In this document: in pieces, positions 26,862-35,796 of the stretch | Position numbering within the stretch: position 1 is the stretch's first letter | How the letters are laid out: each line of letters opens with the position of its first letter | Source: Brevibacterium mcbrellneri ATCC 49030 | GTDB taxonomy: Bacteria > Actinomycetota > Actinomycetes > Actinomycetales > Brevibacteriaceae | Assembly (NCBI RefSeq): GCF_000178455.1 | Contig: NZ_ADNU01000070.1 | Location: forward strand, 1 to 57,185 | Length of the DNA: 57,185 bases | Direction of reading: 5' to 3' | Made by a program: the position numbers and the translations under genes | The notes under the pieces: model-generated | Database searches by the model: none | Told to the model about the DNA's origin: nothing | What the model saw: only the letters and a program-made list of their open reading frames with translations

Positions 26862-26875
26862 GTGACGTAGATCAC
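26862..26875. promoter_or_regulatory. CRP/GlxR-like site upstream of the LuxR regulator
   Basis: GTGA-CGTAGA-TCAC is a perfect GTGA-N6-TCAC palindrome, the core of cAMP-receptor-type sites, 62 bases before the regulator start. A TATACT -10 candidate lies just upstream at 26838-26843, so binding could repress that promoter or activate another one. Confidence 0.5.
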
Positions 26876-26936
26876 TTAATGCCTGAAGGTTGCGCAACAG
26901 TCCAGCATTCATGGATTGCCTCACAGGGAGGACACG

Positions 26937-29549
26937 GTGACACCTGATGCAAAGCCGCCCACTGTCACAACACGATTTCGCCCGCCCACTCCCGTGCGAA
27001 ATGAAGTTATTCGTGCCTCCCTGGTCGACCGCATCGACGCTATTGACCCTCGCTTCGTAGTCATCCACGCCCCAGCCGGATACGGGAAATCAACGCTTGC
27101 TTCTCAATGGCTTCGTATTCTCAACTCTCGCAAAAGGTGCACTGTCTGGCTGGGACTCGATGCAGACGACAACAACCCAGCATGGTTCCTGGCGCACTTA
27201 GGTGAGGCCCTAGCGCAAGTCATTAACACATCGGGCGTGGACATCCGCTCTGTCTACGAAGAGCACCCTGACGACGTCGAAAGGTGGGTCTTGCCCATCT
27301 TTATCAACCTCATCGAACAACAGCCACGCAAAGTAACCGTGGTTTTGGATGACTGGCACCTGGTAGACAATCCGCGCTGCCACGGCATTGTGGAATGGCT
27401 GTGCGAACATGCGGGGGAGCGCCTGCAACTGGTAATCACCACACGAGCACTCGCAGGACTGCCACTTGCACGTTTGCGCCTCACCGGACAGCTCTGTGAA
27501 GTGAGCGCCGACGAGCTTCGCTTTGACAGTTCAGAACTTGAAGCTTTCTTAGCCGACCAAAACACGCTTACCTTGGGCGGAAAAGAACGGAACCAACTCC
27601 TCACCGCCACGGACGGATGGGCGGCCGGCCTGCAGCTCGCAGTCCTCGGAATGCAACGCAACACAGACGTCGAAAGCTTTCTAGGAAACCTATCCAACCC
27701 GCACAGCGATATCACCAGCTACCTCACCAATTCGGTGTTTGATGAGCTGTCGAGTGAACGGTTGAACACACTGCTGATCCTCAGTGTTCCAGACAAAATA
27801 ACAACTGAACTCGCTCACGTGTTACTTGACTCAGTTGACCTTCCTACCTGCGGAAATCTCGATGACATTCTGTACCGCATCGCCCAAGACAACCTTTTCC
27901 TGCAAGCCTTGGACACTGAAGCTGACTGGTATCGATTCCACCACATGTTCCTTGATCAACTGCGTCGCCGGTTTGCCCGCATCGACAATGAGCTTCTACA
28001 AGAGTTGCGGTTAACCGCCGCTCAATGGTTGAGCGACAACGGGCACCCGTCTGACGCTGTCAGCATGTGTTTAGCTGCAAACAACACTGAAGCAGCAGTC
28101 GCAAAAGTGCGCGAACATGCCATGACCCTGGTCGAACACTCCAGAATGTCCACACTTCTGGCTTTGTGCGCCAAACTCCCACCGTCCACTTACCAAACGG
28201 ACCCAACAATCCAGTTCTCTTTAGCGTGGGCCAACTGTCTGCTCCACCGCGCTCGCGACGCCCAAACCAGTTTGGACCGGCTCGCGAACCAAGAGCTCGA
28301 TCGGCCAGCCCGTATTGAATGGCGAGTTATTCAAGCGTGCATCGACATGTATGCGGACCATCCACGAGCCGGCCGTGACATCGAAGAAGAGTGTTTCGCA
28401 CAAGCAGCAGAATTAAGGCCGTGGGTTGTTTCAGTGCTTGCCAATATCGTGGCTTTCAGACATTTACGCGCCCAACAGCCGAGCCTTGCCTTGAAAGTTC
28501 AGCAGTGGGCACGTCGCTTCCACGACGAAACTGTTGGCCCGTTCTCTGTGGTTTACGGCTACCTGTTTGAATCACTTGCGCTGAACGCTCAGGGTCATTC
28601 ACATGACGCAGTTGAAACTGCTCGTTTAGCACTGCAGGTTGCAAAAGATCGAGCCGGAGATCTGTCACATGCGGCCAGACTCGCTGGCGCTGTCACGTCC
28701 TTTTTAAGCTGGCCACATGGATCCACAGAGCAAGCCGAGTCTTTAGCCCACGCATGTTGTGAGCTGGGAACCGAAGGGGGAGTAGTCGACTTCATGGCAG
28801 CCGGCTATTCGACACTAGCGAGGTTGCAATATGCAGACTCCAGGATCGAAGAAGCCAAAGCTACTTTAGACAACAGCATCGATGTGGCTCGCAAGCTTGA
28901 GCTGGTACGACTTGAAGCGCTCATGCACGCTGAACGTGCCTATTTGCGACTTCCTCAAGAGAAATCGGCCAGCTTATATACGGCATCTGAAACATGTTTA
29001 CCGGTCCGCTTTGATGTAGCAGTACCGGCTGTGCTTGCGCAGGCGGTAAATGCCTTCAATGCGCGGCCGGATCACAAAGAAAACAGCACTTCAAGCGCGC
29101 AAGGCCATGAAAAACTCAACGCACAACTACAGCTTATGGCTGAGCACGCTCAGCGGTGTGGCAACGTGGCAGAAACGTCACTCATTCAAGCCATTGCGGG
29201 TCTGCTTGCAGAAAACTCAGACACACACGATCATCGACCAGAGCCACATGTGCCAGTCAACCTCCGCGGAATAGACCACCTGCTTCCACCGATCGCTGGC
29301 ACACATATCGACGTCATTGAAACCACAGACGAAGCTGAATCACACACCCAGTCCTTACAGATGAGCGAACGTGAAACCCAGATCCTGCAACTCCTTGCCA
29401 GCGGAAAATCCAACCGGCAGATCGCAGACAGCGTTTTCTTAGGCGTCAACACAGTCAAGTGGCACCTCAAAAACCTGTATCGCAGGTTGGGAGTGTCCAA
29501 CCGTGACGACTGCGTCAAAGTGGCACGACAACGGGGAATGGTCGCCTGA
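26937..29549 (+). CDS. MalT-like LuxR-family ATP-binding transcriptional regulator
   Basis: An 870-residue STAND-class regulator. The N-terminal NTPase has Walker A HAPAGYGKST at about 44-53 and a Walker-B-like VTVVLDDWHLVD near 130. A long helical, TPR-like sensor region (about 330-790) follows, and a C-terminal LuxR HTH (about 805-868) contains SERETQILQLLASGKSNRQI and NTVKWHLKNLYRRLGV. Such proteins bind an inducer and ATP, oligomerise and activate catabolic operons. GTG at 26937 follows GGGAGG. Its 3' end converges on the acetone carboxylase operon with 46 bases between, making it the best candidate regulator of that operon; this is by proximity. A CRP-like site lies upstream. Confidence 0.9.
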   Translation: MTPDAKPPTVTTRFRPPTPVRNEVIRASLVDRIDAIDPRFVVIHAPAGYGKSTLASQWLRILNSRKRCTVWLGLDADDNNPAWFLAHLGEALAQVINTSGVDIRSVYEEHPDDVERWVLPIFINLIEQQPRKVTVVLDDWHLVDNPRCHGIVEWLCEHAGERLQLVITTRALAGLPLARLRLTGQLCEVSADELRFDSSELEAFLADQNTLTLGGKERNQLLTATDGWAAGLQLAVLGMQRNTDVESFLGNLSNPHSDITSYLTNSVFDELSSERLNTLLILSVPDKITTELAHVLLDSVDLPTCGNLDDILYRIAQDNLFLQALDTEADWYRFHHMFLDQLRRRFARIDNELLQELRLTAAQWLSDNGHPSDAVSMCLAANNTEAAVAKVREHAMTLVEHSRMSTLLALCAKLPPSTYQTDPTIQFSLAWANCLLHRARDAQTSLDRLANQELDRPARIEWRVIQACIDMYADHPRAGRDIEEECFAQAAELRPWVVSVLANIVAFRHLRAQQPSLALKVQQWARRFHDETVGPFSVVYGYLFESLALNAQGHSHDAVETARLALQVAKDRAGDLSHAARLAGAVTSFLSWPHGSTEQAESLAHACCELGTEGGVVDFMAAGYSTLARLQYADSRIEEAKATLDNSIDVARKLELVRLEALMHAERAYLRLPQEKSASLYTASETCLPVRFDVAVPAVLAQAVNAFNARPDHKENSTSSAQGHEKLNAQLQLMAEHAQRCGNVAETSLIQAIAGLLAENSDTHDHRPEPHVPVNLRGIDHLLPPIAGTHIDVIETTDEAESHTQSLQMSERETQILQLLASGKSNRQIADSVFLGVNTVKWHLKNLYRRLGVSNRDDCVKVARQRGMVA

Positions 29550-29562
29550 ACCATTCCCCGTT
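29530..29562. terminator. bidirectional terminator overlapping the LuxR stop codon
   Basis: AACGGGGAATGG and CCATTCCCCGTT form a perfect 12-pair stem whose loop contains the regulator's TGA. It lies between convergent genes and can serve both. Confidence 0.65.
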
Positions 29563-29595
29563 GCACGCCTTTCCTACCCTTCGTTAACTGGATCC

Positions 29596-30099
29596 TTAGT
29601 TAGAGCGTTCTGGAACGTCGACGCCCAGCCACTCCGTGTAGAACGTGTCAATGTCCGGTTCGAAATCGTGGATCACCGGGTACCACGGAACCGGTGCTTC
29701 AACATCGAGCAGATCGCCTGAAGTCGGGTCGATGTACTCGCGGATGACCTGCCACTCTACTGATGGGGCCATGAGCTTTGGATAAAGCTCCTCCATCTTT
29801 TCTTGAGTGTCACGCACACGAATGAGAGCGTGCATCTTCCAGTTTTCGTTCCAGTTACAGAACACGTGCCCTGACCAGGACTTGATAACCCACCGCTTGT
29901 CATCGGGCTGCTGCACAATGAACAGTTTGGGACCTAAAGGCAGAATGATCTTGTCATCCCACGGAACCTGCTCCTGCAGAATCTCCACGTAGGTGAAAAA
30001 CCGCTCATTGTCTTTAGGACGGGTGAGCATCTGCTGGTAGGTGTCATCGTCAATAGTGCCATTGATAAGGTCGCGAACCTTCTCCTTTGTAAAAGCCAC
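29596..30099 (-). CDS. acxC: Acetone carboxylase gamma subunit
   Basis: A 167-residue protein matching the small gamma subunit of acetone carboxylase in size and in features such as VPWDDKIILPLGPKLFIVQ, SWSGHVFCNWNENWKMHA and DLLDVEAPVPWYPVIHDF. Acetone carboxylase (alpha2beta2gamma2) converts acetone and bicarbonate to acetoacetate with ATP hydrolysis. It is the last gene of the operon, 64 bases after the alpha-subunit gene. The call is firmly supported by the two upstream subunit genes. Confidence 0.88.
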   Translation of the reverse strand: MAFTKEKVRDLINGTIDDDTYQQMLTRPKDNERFFTYVEILQEQVPWDDKIILPLGPKLFIVQQPDDKRWVIKSWSGHVFCNWNENWKMHALIRVRDTQEKMEELYPKLMAPSVEWQVIREYIDPTSGDLLDVEAPVPWYPVIHDFEPDIDTFYTEWLGVDVPERSN

Positions 30100-30163
30100 G
30101 GCGTACTCCTTTGTCTAATTGGCTTCAGCTGAACTACTAGGACTGAACTACTTGCACGTCGGC

Positions 30164-32494
30164 TTATTCGTCGACGTACTTCGGCATCTTGACGTCGGGC
30201 AGCTCGGTGATGTCCATAGCCATTTCCCGGCCGAAGCTCGGTACTGGCAGGTCCTCTTCGAGCATTTCCCAGTCGTCGGGCAGCGACCAGAAGTCACGGA
30301 AGTGCGCGTGGAAGCGCTCACCCAGTTTGAACGACTGGGCGTACATGAGCTGAACAGCGATAGCGGCATCCTTGTTGACGATGCGTTCACGCTCTTCTTT
30401 CATCCACTCGCTCACTGGCTTAGCCTCTGCGAGGCGGTCCTTGTACATTTGGGCGCGCAGTTCTTTGGTGCCTTCCTCATCGAGAGTCCACACACCGTCT
30501 TCTTCTGTAGCAACCACACCGTAGACGTTCTTCATCAGTCGAGGAATAACGTATCCGCCGTTCATGTCGTCAACGACAGCTTGTGGGCTACGTTCAAGCG
30601 GGTCACCAAAGCCGGGCCCGCCACGCATGGTGTTGAGGTACAGATCGTAGTTCTCGAATGTTTCCTCAGTGGTCACAGCTTGCTTGTCACGCTTGATCTG
30701 AGCATCTGGAATGAGGCTGTCGTAGGTGGGGAACTCGGGGTCAAAGTCTCCACCAATGGGGAACTCTGCACCTGACTCGATCAGTTCCTTGATCCCAGTC
30801 TTGTGAGCCGCGAACCTGTACCCGGATGCGGCTGGGTATCCGCCCATGAGTCCCCAGTCCGAGGTGATGTGCGAGTTGCCCATGAAGAACATCGTCCAGT
30901 CGGTCGCATTGTGCACCAGACGCAAAGACTCGTGCCCACAACCACCTCGGTACTTACCAGCCCCACCGGAGCCCGCCTTGATCTGACGCCCCAGGTAAAT
31001 CAGGGGTTCTGCCAGCTCCCAGATCTCCATGTCACCCATGTCGCCTTCAGGGTTCCACATAGCCGCGGCGTGCGAGATGCCGTCACGTGAAGCAGTAGCC
31101 CCAACACCGTTTGCAGCACATTCAAACGAGTTAACTGCGTGGATCTCGTTGTACTGGTTGAACCCTCCACCTTGGAGCCAGTTAGAGGTGTTGGCGTTAC
31201 CAGCATTGACTTCTTCCAGCAGGCCTCGGCCCAGGTAACCGCGTGACAGTCCGCGCCACAATGACGACCAGGCCGAAACCATGAAGTGCCAGGAGTAGGC
31301 GAACGCCACACGTCTGTCGTTGGGGTTCGTCCACGTGCCTTTAGGCAGTCGGAATTCCGTACCATAGGCGGCACCGTCATTGACCATTTCAGATGGAATC
31401 AAGGTCTGTGTCATCATGACCCAAATTCCAGACGTAAACGACACGGGGTTTGCATTGAACGTGTGCCAACCCCAACGAGATGCACCTTCAAAGTCGATCC
31501 GCCACGTGGCATCTGGGCGGATCGTGATTTCTGACGGCGCGTGCATGATCGTGTTGACCTTGGCGAAGTCAGAAGGCAAACGCACATCTTCGTGCTCGAA
31601 TGGCACGTCGACGAAAGCGGTCTGACGGTACGTTCCTGGAACCGTCATGGCCTTGATGCGGTTCTGGAGACCCTCACGTCCGTGCTCGATGGATTCGTAG
31701 GAGAACTTCCAGTACGCATCCAGACCTTCGGACCGGATCACTTCGTGAACCAGGTCGCGAATCATGTGGCACCCGGCTACACGGGTACGTTCGTCCAGCA
31801 TCCAATAGCGAGTGGTACGCACCATGCGCTGAGATTCGTGCAACCAGTCCCTAAATAGGGTGTCATTAGCACCGATCTTGCGACATGTGATTGAGTAACC
31901 GTCACCAAAGCGCTGAACCTGCCCGGTGGACATCGAGCCCGGACCAACTGACCCGGTGTCGATAACGTGGTTAACACCACCGACCCATCCGACGAGTTTT
32001 TCTTCCCAGAAAATCGGAACCAGGGTGTGGATGTCACACGGGTGCACGTTTCCTGTCATGCAGTCGTTGTTGCAGAAAATGTCACCGTCTTGGATACCGG
32101 GGTTGCCTTCCCAGTTGTTTTCGATCATGTACTTGATCGCAGCACCCATGGTTCCCACGTGGATGATGATCCCGGTGGAGGTCAAGATGGAGTCACCGGC
32201 CGCGTTGTATAGCGTAAAGCACAGCTCACCTTCTTGCTCAACGATGGGGGAGGCAGCGATTTTCTTGGCCGTCTCGCGTGCATCGACGACACCGGCGCGC
32301 AGTCGCGAGAAGATCTTGTTGTACAAGATTGGATCCGAGGAGCGAAGCTCGCTGTGCTCCAACCCTGCGTAGTGGCCGGTCGACCGGGTGGCGTCCATAA
32401 CGCGGTCCCGGTGTGCCTTCAAGGTTTCGCCACCGTAGACGATTCCTTCGGCCGAGGTGGATGAATCTGTGTGTGAGTTCAAAGTTGCAGTCAT
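30164..32494 (-). CDS. acxB: Acetone carboxylase alpha subunit (hydantoinase B-type)
   Basis: A 776-residue protein of the hydantoinase B/oxoprolinase family. It matches the acetone carboxylase alpha subunit in length. Visible motifs include DAARxTGHYAGLE-like start, FCNNDCMTGNVHPCDIHTLVPIF, GWVGGVNHVIDTGSVGPGSM, RQIKAGSGGAGKYRGG and the conserved LNTMRGGPGFGDPLERSP near the end. The HxDxH-like region and GxGAGKxRGG glycine loop are typical of HyuB proteins. It pairs with the beta subunit gene 31 bases upstream. A related acetophenone carboxylase is excluded by subunit number and size. Confidence 0.92.
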   Translation of the reverse strand: MTATLNSHTDSSTSAEGIVYGGETLKAHRDRVMDATRSTGHYAGLEHSELRSSDPILYNKIFSRLRAGVVDARETAKKIAASPIVEQEGELCFTLYNAAGDSILTSTGIIIHVGTMGAAIKYMIENNWEGNPGIQDGDIFCNNDCMTGNVHPCDIHTLVPIFWEEKLVGWVGGVNHVIDTGSVGPGSMSTGQVQRFGDGYSITCRKIGANDTLFRDWLHESQRMVRTTRYWMLDERTRVAGCHMIRDLVHEVIRSEGLDAYWKFSYESIEHGREGLQNRIKAMTVPGTYRQTAFVDVPFEHEDVRLPSDFAKVNTIMHAPSEITIRPDATWRIDFEGASRWGWHTFNANPVSFTSGIWVMMTQTLIPSEMVNDGAAYGTEFRLPKGTWTNPNDRRVAFAYSWHFMVSAWSSLWRGLSRGYLGRGLLEEVNAGNANTSNWLQGGGFNQYNEIHAVNSFECAANGVGATASRDGISHAAAMWNPEGDMGDMEIWELAEPLIYLGRQIKAGSGGAGKYRGGCGHESLRLVHNATDWTMFFMGNSHITSDWGLMGGYPAASGYRFAAHKTGIKELIESGAEFPIGGDFDPEFPTYDSLIPDAQIKRDKQAVTTEETFENYDLYLNTMRGGPGFGDPLERSPQAVVDDMNGGYVIPRLMKNVYGVVATEEDGVWTLDEEGTKELRAQMYKDRLAEAKPVSEWMKEERERIVNKDAAIAVQLMYAQSFKLGERFHAHFRDFWSLPDDWEMLEEDLPVPSFGREMAMDITELPDVKMPKYVDE

Positions 32495-32525
32495 GACGTG
32501 TCCTTCCTTGGTCTACGCCTGTCGA

Positions 32526-34679
32526 TCAGACTTCTTTGAGGTGGAAGATGCGGTGTTTGTCCAGATAGGTTGAAAAGCCGTCTGGAACCACGAAGGTAGT
32601 CGCATCGGATTCGATGATGGCCGGGCCAGTGATTTCGTTTCCTGGCCGGAGCTTTTCCATCTCGTAGAGCTGGGCGTCTACCCAGCGCTTCTTGCGGTAG
32701 AACTGGCGGGTGCCCAACTTGGCGTCTTCGTCTGGCTCTGGGCCTGCGAGCTCTTCGGACGGGATCTTTGGCTTGGGGATGTCCACTTTCCCCCGCATGA
32801 TGGCACCGGTAACCGAATAACCAAGCTCTGGGGACCTCGCCGCCTGTGCGTAAACGTGGCCGTAGGTGTCGTTAAACGCTTCGACCAAGCTGTCCCAGTC
32901 TTCAGCACTGCTAGCGCTCTTGATGGGTGAGTCAATCTCAAGGTCGTTGAGCTGACCGCGGTACTGCATACGGTAGCCAGGCGTCAGCTCGACCTGATCG
33001 GGCGTGTAGCCGTTGAGCTTGAACTCCTCGAGCACGTTCTGGGTCAGTTCAGCCCACGCTTCCTGAAGCGTCTGAGCGTTCTTTACCTTCTCTTCGTCGG
33101 GAGCATCTTCATCGATGTTGAGGTCCAGGGACTTGTCGTAACGGTAGGCGAAGTCAGCAGACGCACAACCGAATGCCGAGAAACCAGCTGCCCAGGCGGG
33201 AACAAGCGTGTCCTCGAAGCCCAGCCCTTCCGTGTAGCCGTAGGTGTGTACCGGTCCGGCGCCACCGTAGGAGAAGCACACGAAGCTTTCTGGGTTGTAT
33301 CCCTTTCCGGAAACCAGCGACTTCACGTAGTCACGCAGTTCGGTGTCGAGGATCTCGATAACCCCAGCTGCCGCGTCTTCAACTGACAGACCAAGCGGGT
33401 CAGCGATTTGTTCCTTAACAGCCTGCCGTGCACGTTCAACATCGAGTGTGATGAGACCGCCCAAGAAGTTGTCAGGGTTGAGGTATCCCAAGACAAGGTG
33501 GCAGTCAGAAACGGTGACGGTGTCGATTCCCGAATCTGCCCAGCACACGCCCACACGGTAACCGGCTGAGTCTGGTCCCAGCTTGATTGCCTTGGTGTAT
33601 GGGTCCAAGCGGACCATGGAACCTGCGCCAGCACCCACCGAGTCCATTCCCACAAGCGGAAGCGACAAGACCAGACGTGCCATGTCGGGGTCGTTCTTGA
33701 TGGTGAGCTCACCGCGCGTAATAAGTGCGACGTCGAAGCTGGTGCCTCCGATGTCCGAACACACGATGTTGTCATAGCCAAGTACTTCACCCAGGTACTT
33801 CGCACCAATCACGCCACCAATGGGACCAGAAACGATTGTGCGGGCAAGCTCTTTAGCCTTCCACGAAATCGTTCCACCGTGCGTTGCCATGACACGCGTG
33901 TCGAACTTAGCGCCGTGGTTCTTAAACGCATCCGAAATTTTCTGCAGCGTTTTACGCGAAGGCTCGGCCGCATACGCCTCAAGCAAAGTGGTGTTCGTCC
34001 TGTGGGACTCTTTGCGCAGAGGATAGTAGTCGGCTGACGCAAAAACAGGAATAGACTTCCCAGCCTTTTCGAGCTCTTCAAGAACAATGTCGCGTACACG
34101 TCGTTCGTGGTCGGGGTTCTTGTACGAGTGCAACAGCGAAATCGCAATACTTTCGACATCGTCGGCGATGAGCGCACGAGCTGCTTCGCGTGCACTTTCT
34201 TCGCGCAACGGAATCACCACGTCACCAAACATGTCGACACGCTCAACCACGCCGTAGGTGTGTTCACGTTTGGCAAGTGGCGGGTCGTACCAGTGGGTGT
34301 TGATGTGGATGCGGTCAGGGTAGGCAAGACCGAGGTGTGACTGAATTGCGCGCCCCATCCGGTGATGGTCTTCCGTACCTTTGTTAACAATCAGTCCACA
34401 GCGCAAACCTTTGCGTTGCACAACACGGTTAAGCATTGCGGTACCCGAATACACACCGGTGACCAGGTTGCCGATCGCATCGTTGAGATCGGTAATGCCC
34501 CAGGGCGCCAAGGCGTCTGCGGACGAATTGAGAATTGCAACAGACTCGTCATCAGGGTTTGACTGTGCTTTCCCTACGACGAAATCTCCATCGGAATCGA
34601 CATAGAAGGTGTCGGTCATCGTACCGCCGGCGTCAATGCCGAGTACTTCTACATCGTGAGTTGTAGATTCAGGAGCCAT
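32526..34679 (-). CDS. acxA: Acetone carboxylase beta subunit (hydantoinase A-type)
   Basis: A 717-residue protein of the hydantoinase A/oxoprolinase family with the acetone kinase/ASKHA-like ATP site: LGIDAGGTMTDTFYVD at the start, SDIGGTSFDVALITRGE near residue 315, and CFSYGGAGPVHTYGY near 475. It is expected to phosphorylate acetone and bicarbonate for the carboxylation step. It is the first gene of the acx operon, with ATG following AAGGAGGAGGG. A near-consensus CRP-like site and an inverted-repeat region lie upstream. Confidence 0.92.
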   Translation of the reverse strand: MAPESTTHDVEVLGIDAGGTMTDTFYVDSDGDFVVGKAQSNPDDESVAILNSSADALAPWGITDLNDAIGNLVTGVYSGTAMLNRVVQRKGLRCGLIVNKGTEDHHRMGRAIQSHLGLAYPDRIHINTHWYDPPLAKREHTYGVVERVDMFGDVVIPLREESAREAARALIADDVESIAISLLHSYKNPDHERRVRDIVLEELEKAGKSIPVFASADYYPLRKESHRTNTTLLEAYAAEPSRKTLQKISDAFKNHGAKFDTRVMATHGGTISWKAKELARTIVSGPIGGVIGAKYLGEVLGYDNIVCSDIGGTSFDVALITRGELTIKNDPDMARLVLSLPLVGMDSVGAGAGSMVRLDPYTKAIKLGPDSAGYRVGVCWADSGIDTVTVSDCHLVLGYLNPDNFLGGLITLDVERARQAVKEQIADPLGLSVEDAAAGVIEILDTELRDYVKSLVSGKGYNPESFVCFSYGGAGPVHTYGYTEGLGFEDTLVPAWAAGFSAFGCASADFAYRYDKSLDLNIDEDAPDEEKVKNAQTLQEAWAELTQNVLEEFKLNGYTPDQVELTPGYRMQYRGQLNDLEIDSPIKSASSAEDWDSLVEAFNDTYGHVYAQAARSPELGYSVTGAIMRGKVDIPKPKIPSEELAGPEPDEDAKLGTRQFYRKKRWVDAQLYEMEKLRPGNEITGPAIIESDATTFVVPDGFSTYLDKHRIFHLKEV

Positions 34680-34728
34680 GCCCTCCTCCTTAAGGGTCGA
34701 TCACTGTTGGATCCCTTCACGCCCAACA

Positions 34729-34822
34729 TGTGATGTGAGTCATAGTATTTTTGGCTCCGGAGCTCCGACTAGGGAGGGGAGCGGGTGGCTTTTATTCCCA
34801 CCCGGGTGGTTAACGCCACCCT
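34729..34822 (-). promoter_or_regulatory. acx promoter region with CRP-like and inverted-repeat sites
   Basis: Read on the minus strand, AATACTATGAC offers a -10 (TACTAT) that overlaps TATGA-CTCACA-TCACA (34729-34744), one mismatch from a CRP/GlxR palindrome. Further upstream, GGTGG-TTAACG-CCACC (34805-34820) overlaps CACCCGGGTG (34799-34808); a third GGGTGGC lies at 34782. These repeats are candidate sites for the LuxR-type activator. None is proven. Confidence 0.4.
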
Positions 34823-34874
34823 TCCTTGGTTGTATTGAGCTGACCCGGTGGAAGTGAAACGATAGGCTTAAGTT

Positions 34875-35330
34875 ATGTCAGTGAATACAGACCTCCAAGG
34901 GTCCAGCTACCGGTTGGAAAACCCGGTTGAAGTGGGCCAAGAAAAGATCGCAGAATTCGCGCGCGCAGTCGGCGCCACCCACCCCTCACACTTTGACGCG
35001 CAAGTCGCGAAAGACCTTGGCTACGGTGCGCAAGTAGCACCACCCACCTTCCCCGTGATGATCGCGCAGCGTGCGGAAGCCCTGTACATCGCTTCGGAAG
35101 AAGCAGGCATTGACTTTTCGCGTGTTGTTCACGGTCAAGAACAGTTCACATACACCCGCCCCGTTGTTGCAGGTGACCTGCTGAACGCGGAGTGCTTTGT
35201 CGACGGAATTCGTGAAGCCGGTGGCCACGCAATGATCACCACCCGCACTGAACTCACCGACGCACGCACGGACGAACCCGTTGTAACCGTGACGTCCACG
35301 ATCGTTGTACGAGGAGGTGAAGATGCCTAA
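34875..35330 (+). CDS. MaoC-like (FAS1-type) dehydratase, HadA-like
   Basis: A 151-residue single hot-dog-fold protein of the FAS1-like/MaoC dehydratase group. It shows YRLENPVEVGQEKIAEFARAVGATHPSHFD and GAQVAPPTFPVMIAQ, then VVHGQEQFTYTRPVVAGDLL, the pattern of HadA and HadC subunits that pair with HadB in (3R)-hydroxyacyl-ACP dehydration. It precedes a HadB-like gene with eight bases of overlap, so the two likely form a heterodimer; the HadA-type partner normally lacks the catalytic Asp/His dyad. This gene pair upstream of murB and secE is common in actinobacteria. Confidence 0.85.
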   Translation: MSVNTDLQGSSYRLENPVEVGQEKIAEFARAVGATHPSHFDAQVAKDLGYGAQVAPPTFPVMIAQRAEALYIASEEAGIDFSRVVHGQEQFTYTRPVVAGDLLNAECFVDGIREAGGHAMITTRTELTDARTDEPVVTVTSTIVVRGGEDA

Positions 35331-35796
35331 CATCACCCCAAACGTCCAGGTTGAGGCAGGTTTGGCAAGCACGCTGGAAGTGGGCCAGGAAGTGCTCACT
35401 GCGACCGTTGAACTTTCCCGCGCTGACCTGGTGAAATACGCTAGCGCGTCCGGAGACTTCAACACGATCCACTGGAACGAACGCTTCGCAAAAGAAGTGG
35501 GCCTGGACAACGTGATCGCCCACGGCATGCTCACCATGGCCACCGCCATCACGCCGCTGACAGATTGGCTGGGCGACCCGGGAGCCATCCTGAACTACCG
35601 CACCCGCTTCACCAACCCAGTGGTGGTTCCCGACGCAGAATCCGGCAGCCCCGAACAGCCAACGGTGACTCTCACCTCGGCCATTCGCGTGGGCGCAATC
35701 GACGCCGAAGCCGGCACAGCGCGCTTCGACATTGACGTCAAAGTGGATGACACCGCTGTTCTGGGTCGCACGCAGGTAAAGGCTTGCATCAAGTGA
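35323..35796 (+). CDS. MaoC-family dehydratase, HadB-like
   Basis: A 157-residue hot-dog hydratase/dehydratase. The catalytic motif is intact: YASASGDFNTIHWNERFA supplies Asp and His, and NVIAHGMLTMATAITPL completes the active site. It is expected to act as the catalytic half of a (3R)-hydroxyacyl-thioester dehydratase with the preceding gene product. ATG at 35323 follows GGAGG and overlaps the upstream stop by eight bases; the ORF could open further upstream but without need. Its stop overlaps the murB start. Confidence 0.9.
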   Translation: MPNITPNVQVEAGLASTLEVGQEVLTATVELSRADLVKYASASGDFNTIHWNERFAKEVGLDNVIAHGMLTMATAITPLTDWLGDPGAILNYRTRFTNPVVVPDAESGSPEQPTVTLTSAIRVGAIDAEAGTARFDIDVKVDDTAVLGRTQVKACIK

